This document shows, in pieces, positions 34,827-43,030 of a stretch of DNA of 64,000 nucleotides. Source of the DNA: Ralstonia pickettii. GTDB lineage: Bacteria > Pseudomonadota > Gammaproteobacteria > Burkholderiales > Burkholderiaceae. Under the pieces are notes generated by a model, which saw only the letters and a list, made by a program, of their open reading frames with translations, searched no databases and was not told the origin of the DNA. Position 1 is the stretch's first letter. Each line of letters begins with the position of its first letter. The translations under genes were made by a program, and so were the position numbers. The DNA lies in NCBI RefSeq assembly GCF_030582395.1, contig NZ_CP104382.1:744001-808000 (forward strand), written 5' to 3'.

Positions 34827-35360
34827 TTATGGGTTACCGCTTCTGGTCGGTACGCGCTGCGGATAAAACTTGGCTGCACATGCTGGGGCCGCCATGCAAA
34901 CGTCATATGGAAACTTCAGCCCGTCCGGAAACTTAGGGTTAAGAGGCGTATAGCGCGACGCAATCGCTCTTATCTTCTGACTAGACATAAACGCTAACCA
35001 CAACGTGGCGGGCTCCCCCGTTTCGTAGGGCTCCACTGACACGTGCGTCTTGTGTAGAGCATCACGGTCTTTTCTATACAGAGTGTCGTCCTGCCATTCC
35101 ACTTCAACTGTTAGGCCGGGGTACCACTTTGCAGGCAGGCCAACTGATCCAGCGACACTTGTGCCTCCTGCATGACTAGGCATACCCCCCACCCATATTC
35201 CATTTACATACACGTCTCCAAGCGGTTCATTCATGTAGTTGAGTATTTGGACCTGCAGGCCAATGCCTTCTTCCTGCGACGCCGCTTGAGCTTGCTGTGA
35301 GGGCTTGCAACCGAGGGCAAGCAGCGCCAACAAAAGCGCCGCCAATGTTCGCGCCTTCAT
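34827..35360 (-). CDS. DUF3304 lipoprotein, candidate immunity protein (copy 1)
   Basis: 177 residues; lipobox LLALGC near residue 18, then VQILNYMNEPLGDVYVNGIW, HAGGTSVAGSVGLPAKWYPG, VEVEWQDDTLYRKDRDALHK and KFPYDVCMAAPACAAKFYPQR. It is the most distinct of the three in its middle and C-terminal parts (RYTPLNPKFPDGLKFP). Its ATG overlaps the stop of the DUF4123 adaptor gene by ATGA, so it is translated together with the VgrG cassette. Two Cys near the C terminus occur in all three copies. Confidence 0.87.
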   Translation of the reverse strand: MKARTLAALLLALLALGCKPSQQAQAASQEEGIGLQVQILNYMNEPLGDVYVNGIWVGGMPSHAGGTSVAGSVGLPAKWYPGLTVEVEWQDDTLYRKDRDALHKTHVSVEPYETGEPATLWLAFMSSQKIRAIASRYTPLNPKFPDGLKFPYDVCMAAPACAAKFYPQRVPTRSGNP

Positions 35361-36259
35361 GACGATTCCGTCGCGACTGCGGACGGCACCGGTTGTTGTT
35401 GCGACTCGAGCAATCCTGCGTCAGTCAATGCACGAGCGACAAGCCGAAAAGATGTCGCATCGTGCTGCACTTCGGTCGCGTCGAACGATTCAAACACGGA
35501 TCGAATGCACGCGTGCGCTTGGGATGGCGTGCCAACAAGTGTGCCGAACCAATGCGCATTTGTCTGGATGAGCCGCAGGACGCCATCTGGGCGAGCCAGT
35601 GCGGCAAACCGCGCCATTTGATGCCGGGTAAAAACGTAGGGGGCATCGGTCGGTTCGAGTGTCCTTGCATCAGTGGTGCCGGCGTGCTGCAGAGCGCCGT
35701 CGCGCGAAAAATACCACCATTGCAAACTGCCGAGAAAGCGTGTGCGCTGCGCGTCATCAAACACCCGCAACAACATATCGAGCGCGCGCGTATCCGCAAA
35801 GCGAATGAGAAACATCTCTCCATCAGGGTCAACCGCTTTCATTTGGTCGACGAGATGTGCGTATGGGTCGCATGTTGATACGCTCGATCGCAGGAAGCTC
35901 AACATCGGATTCCCTGATGTCTCGCGCAAAGCGATATCAAGAAAGGCACGCCGCTCGACCGCACGGTCTGGAATGCGGATGATGGAAGGTGCGATTTCAG
36001 CCAAACCGGGCCCTTCGTACCGGCCGGCGTAGAGCGATTGAGGTTGTAGCGTCGGAAACCTTGAGTAAAGCCGCTTTGCGAGACCGGTATCGAATGCGTT
36101 GTCAATCAAGGCGTAGACGTTCGCTTCCGGCAAAGTAGAGAGCAATTGCTCCAGAGCCGCGTCAGGAAAGTCATCAATCCATGCTGGATTAGCTGAGCGC
36201 AAGCGCTGAGCCTGGTAACGAGTCGCCATACCGCTAATGCTGTTTAGGTCAACGGCCAC
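35357..36259 (-). CDS. DUF4123 T6SS adaptor/chaperone
   Basis: 300 residues. The DUF4123 domain spans about 45-170 (NVYALIDNAFDTGLAKRLYS, SSVSTCDPYAHLVDQMKAV, GEMFLIRFADTRALDMLLRV), followed by FLGSLQWWYFSRDG. DUF4123 proteins load a specific effector onto its VgrG spike. It lies 1 bp after the VgrG stop and is coupled by ATGA to the first lipoprotein gene; the most likely cargo is the Tle1-like phospholipase four genes on. A GTG at 36257-36259 is taken as the start; ATG 36227-36229 (MATRYQAQ) is the alternative and gives a similar protein. No signal peptide. Confidence 0.9.
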   Translation of the reverse strand: MAVDLNSISGMATRYQAQRLRSANPAWIDDFPDAALEQLLSTLPEANVYALIDNAFDTGLAKRLYSRFPTLQPQSLYAGRYEGPGLAEIAPSIIRIPDRAVERRAFLDIALRETSGNPMLSFLRSSVSTCDPYAHLVDQMKAVDPDGEMFLIRFADTRALDMLLRVFDDAQRTRFLGSLQWWYFSRDGALQHAGTTDARTLEPTDAPYVFTRHQMARFAALARPDGVLRLIQTNAHWFGTLVGTPSQAHACIRSVFESFDATEVQHDATSFRLVARALTDAGLLESQQQPVPSAVATESS

Positions 36260-36260
36260 G

Positions 36261-39140
36261 TCAGCCGTTCATGCTGCCAAGCGGATGGCCACCGGCCATT
36301 GCTCGCAGCATGCACTCGACGCAGATACTCTGCGGAAAGGACGGCAACGGATAGTTGCTGTTCACCGGCCCCTCAAACCGCCGCTGCGCCGCCTTATACG
36401 TAATCGGCCCCGCACACTCCACGGTGATATTCCCACCTTCGAGCGTGATCGACGCCCCGCCGGCCGTGGCGATGCGGATGCGCTTGGCGGCCGCAAAATC
36501 CACGTTCATATTGGCCGACACCAGCTTCAGGTCCTGCTTGGCCATCAGCTTGAGCACGTCGTGCTGGGCTTGCACGTCGATGTTGTCTTGCCCCGCCGTC
36601 AGTTGCAGGCCGATGTTGTTGTCACCCGCCTTCGACAAACCGGCAGCCACGCCGATCGCCTGACCGGCTTGCACGCGTGCCTGTTTGCCGATGGCGAGGT
36701 TGGTGTCTTGGCCGCTGCCCAGCGCGATGCTTTCGCCATTGGCGAGCTGCAGGTCTTGCCCGGCAACCATGACGAGGCCCGCGCGGCCCGCCAGGTGGGC
36801 AATGGCCTCGCCCTGATGCGGCACCTTGCCTTGCGTGGCGGTGTTGCCGGCGCTGGCGTCCTGCTTGGCAGCGTCGAGCGCCTTGCCGTCGACCATGCCG
36901 GCCACCGCCTTGGCTTGCTTGGCCAACGGCGCATCGTCGTTCTTGGCGGTGTCCAGCGCGGCGGTCTGATGCGTGACCGCCCCTTGCCCGAGCGATGACG
37001 TCAATTCTTTGGCTTGCTTGATCAGCGCAATGCCGGCAGCGTTGTCGCCGGTGGGCACGGCTTTGCCGCTGCTGGCGTCACGGTAGGTGGTCAGCAGCAG
37101 GCCGGCCTGGCCGCGCACGGCGGCGTGGCCATCGGTGCGCAGCTCGAAGCCCTGGCCGCGGAAGCTGCCACGCCGGTTGTCTTGTTGATGGACGAGATGG
37201 CCGAGGTTGAGCTGGCTGAATTGCTGCGTGGTGGCGAGCTGCGTGCGCAGCTGTCCATCGCTGTCGTCGAAGACGAGTTGGTTGTAGCCGCTGCCGCCGT
37301 GTTCTGCGCTCTTGAAGCCGGTGTGGGCGGCGGCGTAGCGGTGGCCTTCGGCTTCGGTGCCCATGCCGTGCCAGGCGGGGCTGTGGCCGCCGGCCACGTT
37401 GCCTTGCGCGCTTGCGGCGCTGTCGCTGCCTTGCTTGTAGAGGGCTGTGCTGTCGCTTTGGTCGGATGCGCCCTGCCCGCCCGGCGTGGGTGCAATGCCG
37501 GCCTCACCCTGACCGTTGTACAACGAGCCGATCACGACGGGCTGGTCGATGTCATCTTCGCTGAACTTGACGAGCACTTCCTGCCCGATGCGCGGCAGCC
37601 ATTGCCAGCCCATGCCGGAACCGGCCTGCCGCTGCGCGACGCGTACCCAACGACTGCTGCGGTCATCCGCACGCTCGCCTTGTTGCCAGGGGAAGCGCAC
37701 GCGGATTTCACCTGCGGGGCTGGCATGGTGCTCGCCGTCTCCACCGGCCTGGGTCTGGCCGTCCGGGCCGACCACGATGGCGCTGTGTACGCCCTGCGCG
37801 GTAGGGGCGGCGTACAGCCGGCCGCAGTCCGGTTCTGTCACGGCCGGGCGCCAGGGCCGGCGTGCGTCGCTCGCGCGGAACAGGCCAGCGTAGCCGTGCG
37901 CGCGCGCTGCTTTGAGCAGATCGCCGGTCGGCGTGTTGCGCTCGACGGGGCCTTCTGCTGCTTGGAAACCAAAGATGCCAGGGCCGGATTCCGGCGCGCT
38001 GGGCGGCGTATCGAATTCCAGCGCGGCGTCGAGCCCGCCCAAACGCTGGCTGAGCGCATGGTGCGTATCGACGGTCAGGTTGTTGATGCCGCAGTGCTCG
38101 ACCAGATCCATCAACAACGGATAGGCGCCTTCCACGTCTTGCGGCAGGTGCGGGCAATCCACCACCTGCAGGCGCGTCCCGCTGCGCAGTGTGCGCACGG
38201 TACCGCGCCCTGAAAACAACAGCGCGCGCGCTTCCAGGCTTTCCATGACCTGCTCGGCAATGCGCTGGGCATTGGCGGAATCCGGTGCGAGCGATGGGCT
38301 GATCGACAGATACGCATCCGGGCTGCCCGCGCTGGTGGCAAAACGTGCAGGGGCGTGGGCGCGAGCGTTCTGCTTGCCTTCCGGGTCCCACGCGGCCACC
38401 GCCACGCCGCCCACCGTTGTGCGGCTATGGCAGGCGAGTTGCTGGATGGCGTCGCGCTCTTCCAGGCTGTGCGCGCGGTGGAAACGGATACCGCCTGCCG
38501 ATGCGGACTCCGCATCTTCCGGCAGCTGCGTGCTGTCGGCAAAGATCACCAGCGTGTGGCCGCCGTGCGCCTGGTCGTCTTCCACCGTGGTGAAGCCGAG
38601 CCCTGCTTCGGCCAGCAGGCGCGTGACGAAGTGGTAGTCGGTCTCGCGAAACTGGGCGATGTGCGTGCGTGTACCGAAGTCGGCCATGCGCGCTTCGGCA
38701 CCCGCCGCATAGCGCCACGAGGCATATGGCTCGTACGGCGACAGCATCTGTTCAATGATGTCCGGCAGCGGCCGGTTCTGGAACACCTGGCTGTGGCGCT
38801 GCTGCGTGGTCAGCCAGAACCAGGGCACCACGGTCAGGCGATAGCGGGTGAGGCTGCCATCCGCGCCGAGCTTCTCGGCCAGGCGGATCAAGCCCGTGCG
38901 CTTGGCCTGCGTGCCGTCGGCCAGCGTCGTGACCAGCGTGACCCGCTGGCCCAGCAATGATTTCAGTGCGATGCGCGCATTGGCGCTGACGGCCGCCACG
39001 CGCCATTCGAACAGTTCGGACAGCGCCTCGCGACCGAGCCAGGCTTCCACCGCAAGGTCCGCAAGCGGCCCTTCGCCTTCGAGCGTATAGAGGCGGCGCG
39101 TGGGTGCGAAGAGGTTCTGAAGAAGGGTCGTGGCGTCCAT
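36261..39140 (-). CDS. vgrG: VgrG spike protein (module A)
   Basis: 959 residues. The gp27-like base (about 1-430) includes RRLYTLEGEGPLADLAVEAWLG and a variable middle; the gp5-like OB fold (about 450-560) shows EIRVRFPWQQGE and RWVRVAQRQAGSGMGWQWLPRIGQEVLV, then VIGSLYNGQG. A long DUF2345 region (about 690-880) is built from beta-helix repeats such as QDLQLANGESIALGSGQDTNLA. The C terminus ends in a short tail with SICVECMLRAM. The trimer forms the tip of the T6SS spike; the DUF2345 extension often aids cargo docking. It is first in the string with the DUF4123 adaptor and Tle1-like effector. No strong ribosome site is seen at ATG 39138-39140. A paralogue lies at 61211-63973. Confidence 0.94.
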   Translation of the reverse strand: MDATTLLQNLFAPTRRLYTLEGEGPLADLAVEAWLGREALSELFEWRVAAVSANARIALKSLLGQRVTLVTTLADGTQAKRTGLIRLAEKLGADGSLTRYRLTVVPWFWLTTQQRHSQVFQNRPLPDIIEQMLSPYEPYASWRYAAGAEARMADFGTRTHIAQFRETDYHFVTRLLAEAGLGFTTVEDDQAHGGHTLVIFADSTQLPEDAESASAGGIRFHRAHSLEERDAIQQLACHSRTTVGGVAVAAWDPEGKQNARAHAPARFATSAGSPDAYLSISPSLAPDSANAQRIAEQVMESLEARALLFSGRGTVRTLRSGTRLQVVDCPHLPQDVEGAYPLLMDLVEHCGINNLTVDTHHALSQRLGGLDAALEFDTPPSAPESGPGIFGFQAAEGPVERNTPTGDLLKAARAHGYAGLFRASDARRPWRPAVTEPDCGRLYAAPTAQGVHSAIVVGPDGQTQAGGDGEHHASPAGEIRVRFPWQQGERADDRSSRWVRVAQRQAGSGMGWQWLPRIGQEVLVKFSEDDIDQPVVIGSLYNGQGEAGIAPTPGGQGASDQSDSTALYKQGSDSAASAQGNVAGGHSPAWHGMGTEAEGHRYAAAHTGFKSAEHGGSGYNQLVFDDSDGQLRTQLATTQQFSQLNLGHLVHQQDNRRGSFRGQGFELRTDGHAAVRGQAGLLLTTYRDASSGKAVPTGDNAAGIALIKQAKELTSSLGQGAVTHQTAALDTAKNDDAPLAKQAKAVAGMVDGKALDAAKQDASAGNTATQGKVPHQGEAIAHLAGRAGLVMVAGQDLQLANGESIALGSGQDTNLAIGKQARVQAGQAIGVAAGLSKAGDNNIGLQLTAGQDNIDVQAQHDVLKLMAKQDLKLVSANMNVDFAAAKRIRIATAGGASITLEGGNITVECAGPITYKAAQRRFEGPVNSNYPLPSFPQSICVECMLRAMAGGHPLGSMNG

Positions 39141-39288
39141 TCGCTGTCCGGTGCTGCAACGCGTGGCGTATCACGGACGATTTTCGTGAGACCAGCGCGG
39201 GCATTTTCGAGGCAGCGCAATGTCGAGCATCGCACCCGCCTCCGCTCAATTACCGGGTTGTAAAAACACCAATCCGGCGGTCAGGCGG

Positions 39289-40062
39289 CTATTGCCCTTT
39301 GTAATTGGGTGAATTGGCGGCCTTATTGGCAGCATTCTGCGGTGCGAGCAATGCGGCCAGCAGATCGGCATCAGGATCATCGGGCGCCAATGTGCCTTTT
39401 CGGTTCTTGCCAGTTTTGGCAGTGGATTGCGTCTTGGGTTTTGCTGGCTGCTGCAACGCCTTAAATGGTGTATTGGTCGATTTGGCGACCAGCTTGGCTG
39501 TTGCCGTCTTGCCTTCCTCGGTGTCGACCGAGGTGCTTCCGGACTTTGCCGCCACGGCATGCGCGGTCGGCGTTGCGTCATGCGCATCTTTGGCGGGCAC
39601 ACTGGCGACCGGCGTCTTCTCGCTCTTATCGCCCCTCTCGCCGGCATGATCCTCGCCCGGCGCGACGTTGACGATGGTGGCCGCTTGCGCTTGCGCTTCC
39701 GCCACGGGCTCGCTTGCAGCGGCGGCGGGTGCCACAGCCGCCGTCTGAGCGGTTTCCTTGGCGGCCGCGGGCGCTGCTGCGGCGGGTTGCGTAGCTGCAG
39801 GTGCGGGCTGTTCAGCCACCTGCGCAGGCGCGGATTCGCCACTCGGACTCAGCATGATCCAGGCCCCGATACCGGCGGCCAGCACGACAACCGCCGCCGC
39901 AACGCCATAGCGCTGCCCCGACTTTTTCGGTGCCTTGCCGTTGGCCGCAACGCGGCCCTCCAGGCTCGCAAGAATGCGCGTATGCCCGGCCTCATCGGTC
40001 TCGGATTCAGAATTGAAGAGCGTTGGAGGCCCTTCTTGTTTCAAATCGCCGTTATTACTCAT
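39289..40062 (-). CDS. Single-pass membrane protein with Ala/Pro-rich periplasmic region
   Basis: 257 residues. About 50 N-terminal cytoplasmic residues (GHTRILASLEGRVAANGKAP) precede one membrane helix at ~53-72 (YGVAAAVVVLAAGIGAWIML). The rest is disordered, rich in Ala, Pro, Thr and Lys, and ends DADLLAALLAPQNAANKAANSPNYKGQ. The lack of a fold and the long flexible periplasmic part suggest a spacer or cell-wall-spanning anchor. It faces away from the M15 peptidase gene across a 261-bp AT-rich region and lies upstream of vgrG on the same strand. Similar proteins are found in T6SS loci of Ralstonia relatives; function unknown. ATG 40060-40062 follows a GTG. Confidence 0.75.
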   Translation of the reverse strand: MSNNGDLKQEGPPTLFNSESETDEAGHTRILASLEGRVAANGKAPKKSGQRYGVAAAVVVLAAGIGAWIMLSPSGESAPAQVAEQPAPAATQPAAAAPAAAKETAQTAAVAPAAAASEPVAEAQAQAATIVNVAPGEDHAGERGDKSEKTPVASVPAKDAHDATPTAHAVAAKSGSTSVDTEEGKTATAKLVAKSTNTPFKALQQPAKPKTQSTAKTGKNRKGTLAPDDPDADLLAALLAPQNAANKAANSPNYKGQ

Positions 40063-40323
40063 CACGGGTCCAGAATTGAAATAGAATGCGCGGCGAACGT
40101 ATGCATTACAAACAAGCGCCGATTCCGGTGGTGGCTGCTGATTCTAAGTCTGGCCTTGCTGAAAGACAAATGATTGGCGCAGATTGCAGTATTTTCTTTA
40201 TCGTTTCTTAATATTTCTATGTGGCGGGCGCTTGATTATTACCGTTTATTAATAATTTGCCGGTCTAAATACAGATATAAATCTGGATGAATTGACGTAG
40301 GCGCCCACGCTCCGCAGGTCGGT
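40063..40323. promoter_or_regulatory. AT-rich divergent promoter region of the T6SS block
   Basis: These 261 bp are far richer in A and T than the surrounding DNA (for example TTTATTAATAATTTG at about 40245-40259). They separate the divergent membrane-protein and M15 peptidase genes and so should hold both promoters. AT-rich islands in GC-rich genomes often bind H-NS-type (MvaT/Bv3F) silencers, which commonly control T6SS. I could not single out a convincing -35/-10 pair or sigma-54 site. Confidence 0.5.
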
Positions 40324-41181
40324 ATGGTTTTTGTCGCTCTGGTTCTCTACTTCGTTGCCATGGTGCTGGTGGCTGCCGTGCTGCTGCTGCCGTCGGTACG
40401 GCAGCGCTGCGCGGCGTTGCTGCGTGCGCAGTGGCACCGCGTGAGCACGGGGGCTGCGGTGTTGGGCGCGCGCTCCGCAGGGTCGTTGCGCGAGTCGGTA
40501 GGCAACGCAACGTCCGGGGTGTCGGCGTTCAAGCAGTTCGTGGTACGGCGGCGGATGCTGCTGCTCGGTGCGCTGGGTGTGCTGTCGGTGCCACCCATGC
40601 TGGCGCTGGCGCTGCGCGAGCAGCAGTCGTTCGAGTTCGATGATGACCAGGTGCGCGAGCCAGATCCGCACATCTCGGCGCTGCTCAACGGTGAACGGCT
40701 GATCCCGCCGCCGCCCCTGCCGCCCGAGGTGTTCACCACGCGCGAAGTCGAGCAGATCCGCCCGGCCATCCGCGATGCGAGCCGCGACTGGAACCTGCTC
40801 GATGCGGATTTCCGCCAGCGTCTGCTGCTCGTCTACAAGATCATGCGAGACGAACACGGTTACGAGATGGCGCTGCTCGAAGGCTACCGAAGCCCCGAGC
40901 GGCAAGTGAAGCTGGCGGCGATGGGCAGCAATGTCACGCAGGCCACGGCGTTCCAGAGCTATCACCAGTACGGCCTGGCGGCGGATAACGCGTTCTTCCG
41001 CGAGGGCAAGCTGGTCATCAGCGAGAAAGACCCGTGGGCGATGCGCGGCTACGAACTGTACGGGCAGACGGCTGAGTCGGTCGGCCTCGTGTGGGGCGGC
41101 CGCTGGAAGATGATGGACCTGGGCCACGTCGAACTGCGCCGCAAGGGCGTGCTCGGCAAACAGCCCGCACCAAGGCAATGA
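40324..41181 (+). CDS. T6SS-linked M15-type peptidoglycan peptidase
   Basis: 285 residues with two membrane segments (about 3-22 and 77-94) and a C-terminal D-Ala-D-Ala carboxypeptidase/VanY-type domain (about 135-280). Zinc-site motifs are SYHQYGLAAD (S-x-H-x2-G-x-A-x-D, near residues 211-220) and LGHVELR (about 265); the region YEMALLEGYRSPERQ is also typical. A peptidase anchored in the inner membrane could open the cell wall locally so that the T6SS can be built, as TagX does in Acinetobacter, which is an unrelated or distant enzyme. First gene of the plus-strand block, 25 bp before PAAR. It could also be an effector, but no immunity gene adjoins and the membrane anchors argue against export. 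Confidence 0.85.
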   Translation: MVFVALVLYFVAMVLVAAVLLLPSVRQRCAALLRAQWHRVSTGAAVLGARSAGSLRESVGNATSGVSAFKQFVVRRRMLLLGALGVLSVPPMLALALREQQSFEFDDDQVREPDPHISALLNGERLIPPPPLPPEVFTTREVEQIRPAIRDASRDWNLLDADFRQRLLLVYKIMRDEHGYEMALLEGYRSPERQVKLAAMGSNVTQATAFQSYHQYGLAADNAFFREGKLVISEKDPWAMRGYELYGQTAESVGLVWGGRWKMMDLGHVELRRKGVLGKQPAPRQ

Positions 41182-41206
41182 CGATAGGACACATGGGGAG
41201 CATGCA

Positions 41207-41476
41207 ATGACACGGCCCTTCATCCTGCTGGGTGACAAGACGGACCACGGCGGCGTGGTAATCACCGCGTCGGGCAACACCAGCACCGGCGGCAAGGGCA
41301 TCGCCTGCGTGGGCGACAAGGTGACGTGCCCGAAGAGCGGCCACGGCGGCACGACCGTGATCGTGACGGGCGACCCGAACGTCATCATCGACGGCAAGCA
41401 GGCGGCGCGTCATGGCGACAAAACCGCCTGCGGCGCCACGCTCCTGTCCAGCCAGGGCAACACCGGCAGCATCTGA
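41207..41476 (+). CDS. PAAR-domain spike tip protein
   Basis: 89 residues, a single PAAR domain: RPFILLGDKTDHGGVVITAS, GIACVGDKVTCPKSGHGG, IIDGKQAARHGDKTACGATLL. The His/Cys set that binds the tip zinc is present (His14, Cys near 34 and 42, His near 46, and CGATL). PAAR caps the VgrG trimer and sharpens the T6SS spike. The ATG follows a GGGGAG ribosome site. It has no effector extension, so it can pair with either VgrG in the window. It is between the M15 peptidase and the membrane protein gene, 11 bp before the latter. Confidence 0.94.
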   Translation: MTRPFILLGDKTDHGGVVITASGNTSTGGKGIACVGDKVTCPKSGHGGTTVIVTGDPNVIIDGKQAARHGDKTACGATLLSSQGNTGSI

Positions 41477-41487
41477 ACGGGCACGAC

Positions 41488-42972
41488 ATGGTTGCAAGAC
41501 TCTTCCGGTCCGGGCTGACGCTGCTGGCTGTCTTCGTGGTGGTGTGGATTGCCGTCATCGTGTGGTGGCAGTCCGCCAACCGCATGCCCACCACCGCCGA
41601 CATCCTGACCTACCTGCTGTTGCTCCCGGTCGGCATGATCGTCGGCTATTGGGTCATCAAGCGTGCGCTGGACGGCATCCGCTCCAATGTGGTCGCGGGC
41701 CGCGAGCTGGCGGCGGCCACCCCGGCCGCAACAGGCACCGACGCCAAAACCGCCGACCCGCAAGACGCCACGCGCCAATGGCGCGCCGTGCTGCTCGCCA
41801 GCGCCCTGCGTGCGCCTGCCGGCGGCGATGCCGCTTCAGTGGTCGAGGCCGTGCAAGCCAATACGCAACCCGGGTTGACCGATGTGCAAGGCTTCGGCCA
41901 GCCAATCTTTGCCGCGCAAGTGGAAGGCATCGACGTGGAAGACCTGCGTGCCGAACTGGCAGAGCAACATCCCGATGTCGACTGGCTGGATGAACGCCTG
42001 CGCGCCCTTTCGCTGGCGGGCCAGGTGGCCGAAGAACTCGCGGCACACGCCGTTGCGCACGCCCCGGAAACGACCGAGCCGGAAACCACGCGCCTGATCA
42101 TCACCGCACTGCTCCCCCGCGAGTGGACGCCGCCGCATCAAGCCGCCGCTGATGGCTGGCTGCGCCGGCGCATCGCGTTGATCTGGCCGGCAGACCGTTT
42201 GACGCTGGAGCCCATCACCGCGAAGGGCGATGCCGATGCGCTGCTGTTGCTCGATCGCGCCACGCAAAGCGTCAACCGCGCCAGCGACGAGCGCGTGCTG
42301 CGCATGGTGGTGGTGGCGGATTCGCTGGTGGGCCCCAGCGCGGTCGAACAACTGATGCAGCACGAGCAGTTGTTCGAAGCCAATCGGCAGCATGGCCGCG
42401 TGCCGGGCGAAGCCGCTGCGGGCGTGCTGCTGTGCGCGCCGGCGATGGCGCAGAGCCTGCTGCCACCCGCGCTGGCCGGCGACGCCGCGGCAACGGAGGC
42501 GTTCACGATCACGCGCGCCGGCGTGGCGCGGCTGGAATCGCCAACGCCCGATCGCGGTCAGCCGCAACTGCAGGCGCTGGGCGACGCCGTAGGCCACGTA
42601 CTCGACACGTTGGCCGCCACACCGGTCAAGGCCAAGCAGGACGCGGCACCCGCCGAGAAGGCCGAAACCGCGGAGGGCGATTCGCCTGCCGAACCCATCA
42701 CCGTTGCCGGCGTCGTTTCAGACACCGGCATGCATCCCGTACGCACCGTCGAGGTGGCTCGCGTGTTTTCCGAACGTTTCCCCGCGCTGGACCTGGCTGC
42801 GGATCTGCTGCCCGTCGGCACGCCCTGCGGCTATGTGGGCGCTGCGGGGCCGCTGCTCTCGGTGGTGGTGGCGCACCAGTTGAGCCAGCAGACCGGCAAG
42901 CCGGTGCTGGCGATTACCGCCAACGACATCCAGCAGCGCGGCGCCATTGCGGTGGTGCCCAGCCTGACCTGA
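41488..42972 (+). CDS. T6SS-associated membrane protein, unknown function
   Basis: 494 residues. Two membrane helices at about 5-25 and 38-58 (LLAVFVVVWIAVIVWW; ILTYLLLLPVGMIVGYWVI), then a cytoplasmic region. The soluble part is rich in Ala and acidic residues, with LIITALLPREWTPPHQAA and LMLVVVADSLVGPSAVEQL-like strands and a C-terminal segment VGTPCGYVGAAGPLLSVVVAHQLSQQTGKPVLAITAND that resembles a thiolase- or ketosynthase-like end. I do not know the family beyond its repeated association with tssM. Placement between PAAR and tssM, with 58 bp to tssM, supports a role in the membrane complex. Confidence 0.82.
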   Translation: MVARLFRSGLTLLAVFVVVWIAVIVWWQSANRMPTTADILTYLLLLPVGMIVGYWVIKRALDGIRSNVVAGRELAAATPAATGTDAKTADPQDATRQWRAVLLASALRAPAGGDAASVVEAVQANTQPGLTDVQGFGQPIFAAQVEGIDVEDLRAELAEQHPDVDWLDERLRALSLAGQVAEELAAHAVAHAPETTEPETTRLIITALLPREWTPPHQAAADGWLRRRIALIWPADRLTLEPITAKGDADALLLLDRATQSVNRASDERVLRMVVVADSLVGPSAVEQLMQHEQLFEANRQHGRVPGEAAAGVLLCAPAMAQSLLPPALAGDAAATEAFTITRAGVARLESPTPDRGQPQLQALGDAVGHVLDTLAATPVKAKQDAAPAEKAETAEGDSPAEPITVAGVVSDTGMHPVRTVEVARVFSERFPALDLAADLLPVGTPCGYVGAAGPLLSVVVAHQLSQQTGKPVLAITANDIQQRGAIAVVPSLT

Positions 42973-43030
42973 CCTTGTTCCAGATTTCGAGTTTGATTCC
43001 GATTCCGTCTGTTCCCGAGCCGAAGGCAAC

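Noticed and set aside
40175..40188. Sigma-54-like TGGC-N6-TTGCA-type motif upstream of the M15 peptidase gene
   Set aside because: The GG and GC pairs are 8 bases apart instead of the required 10.
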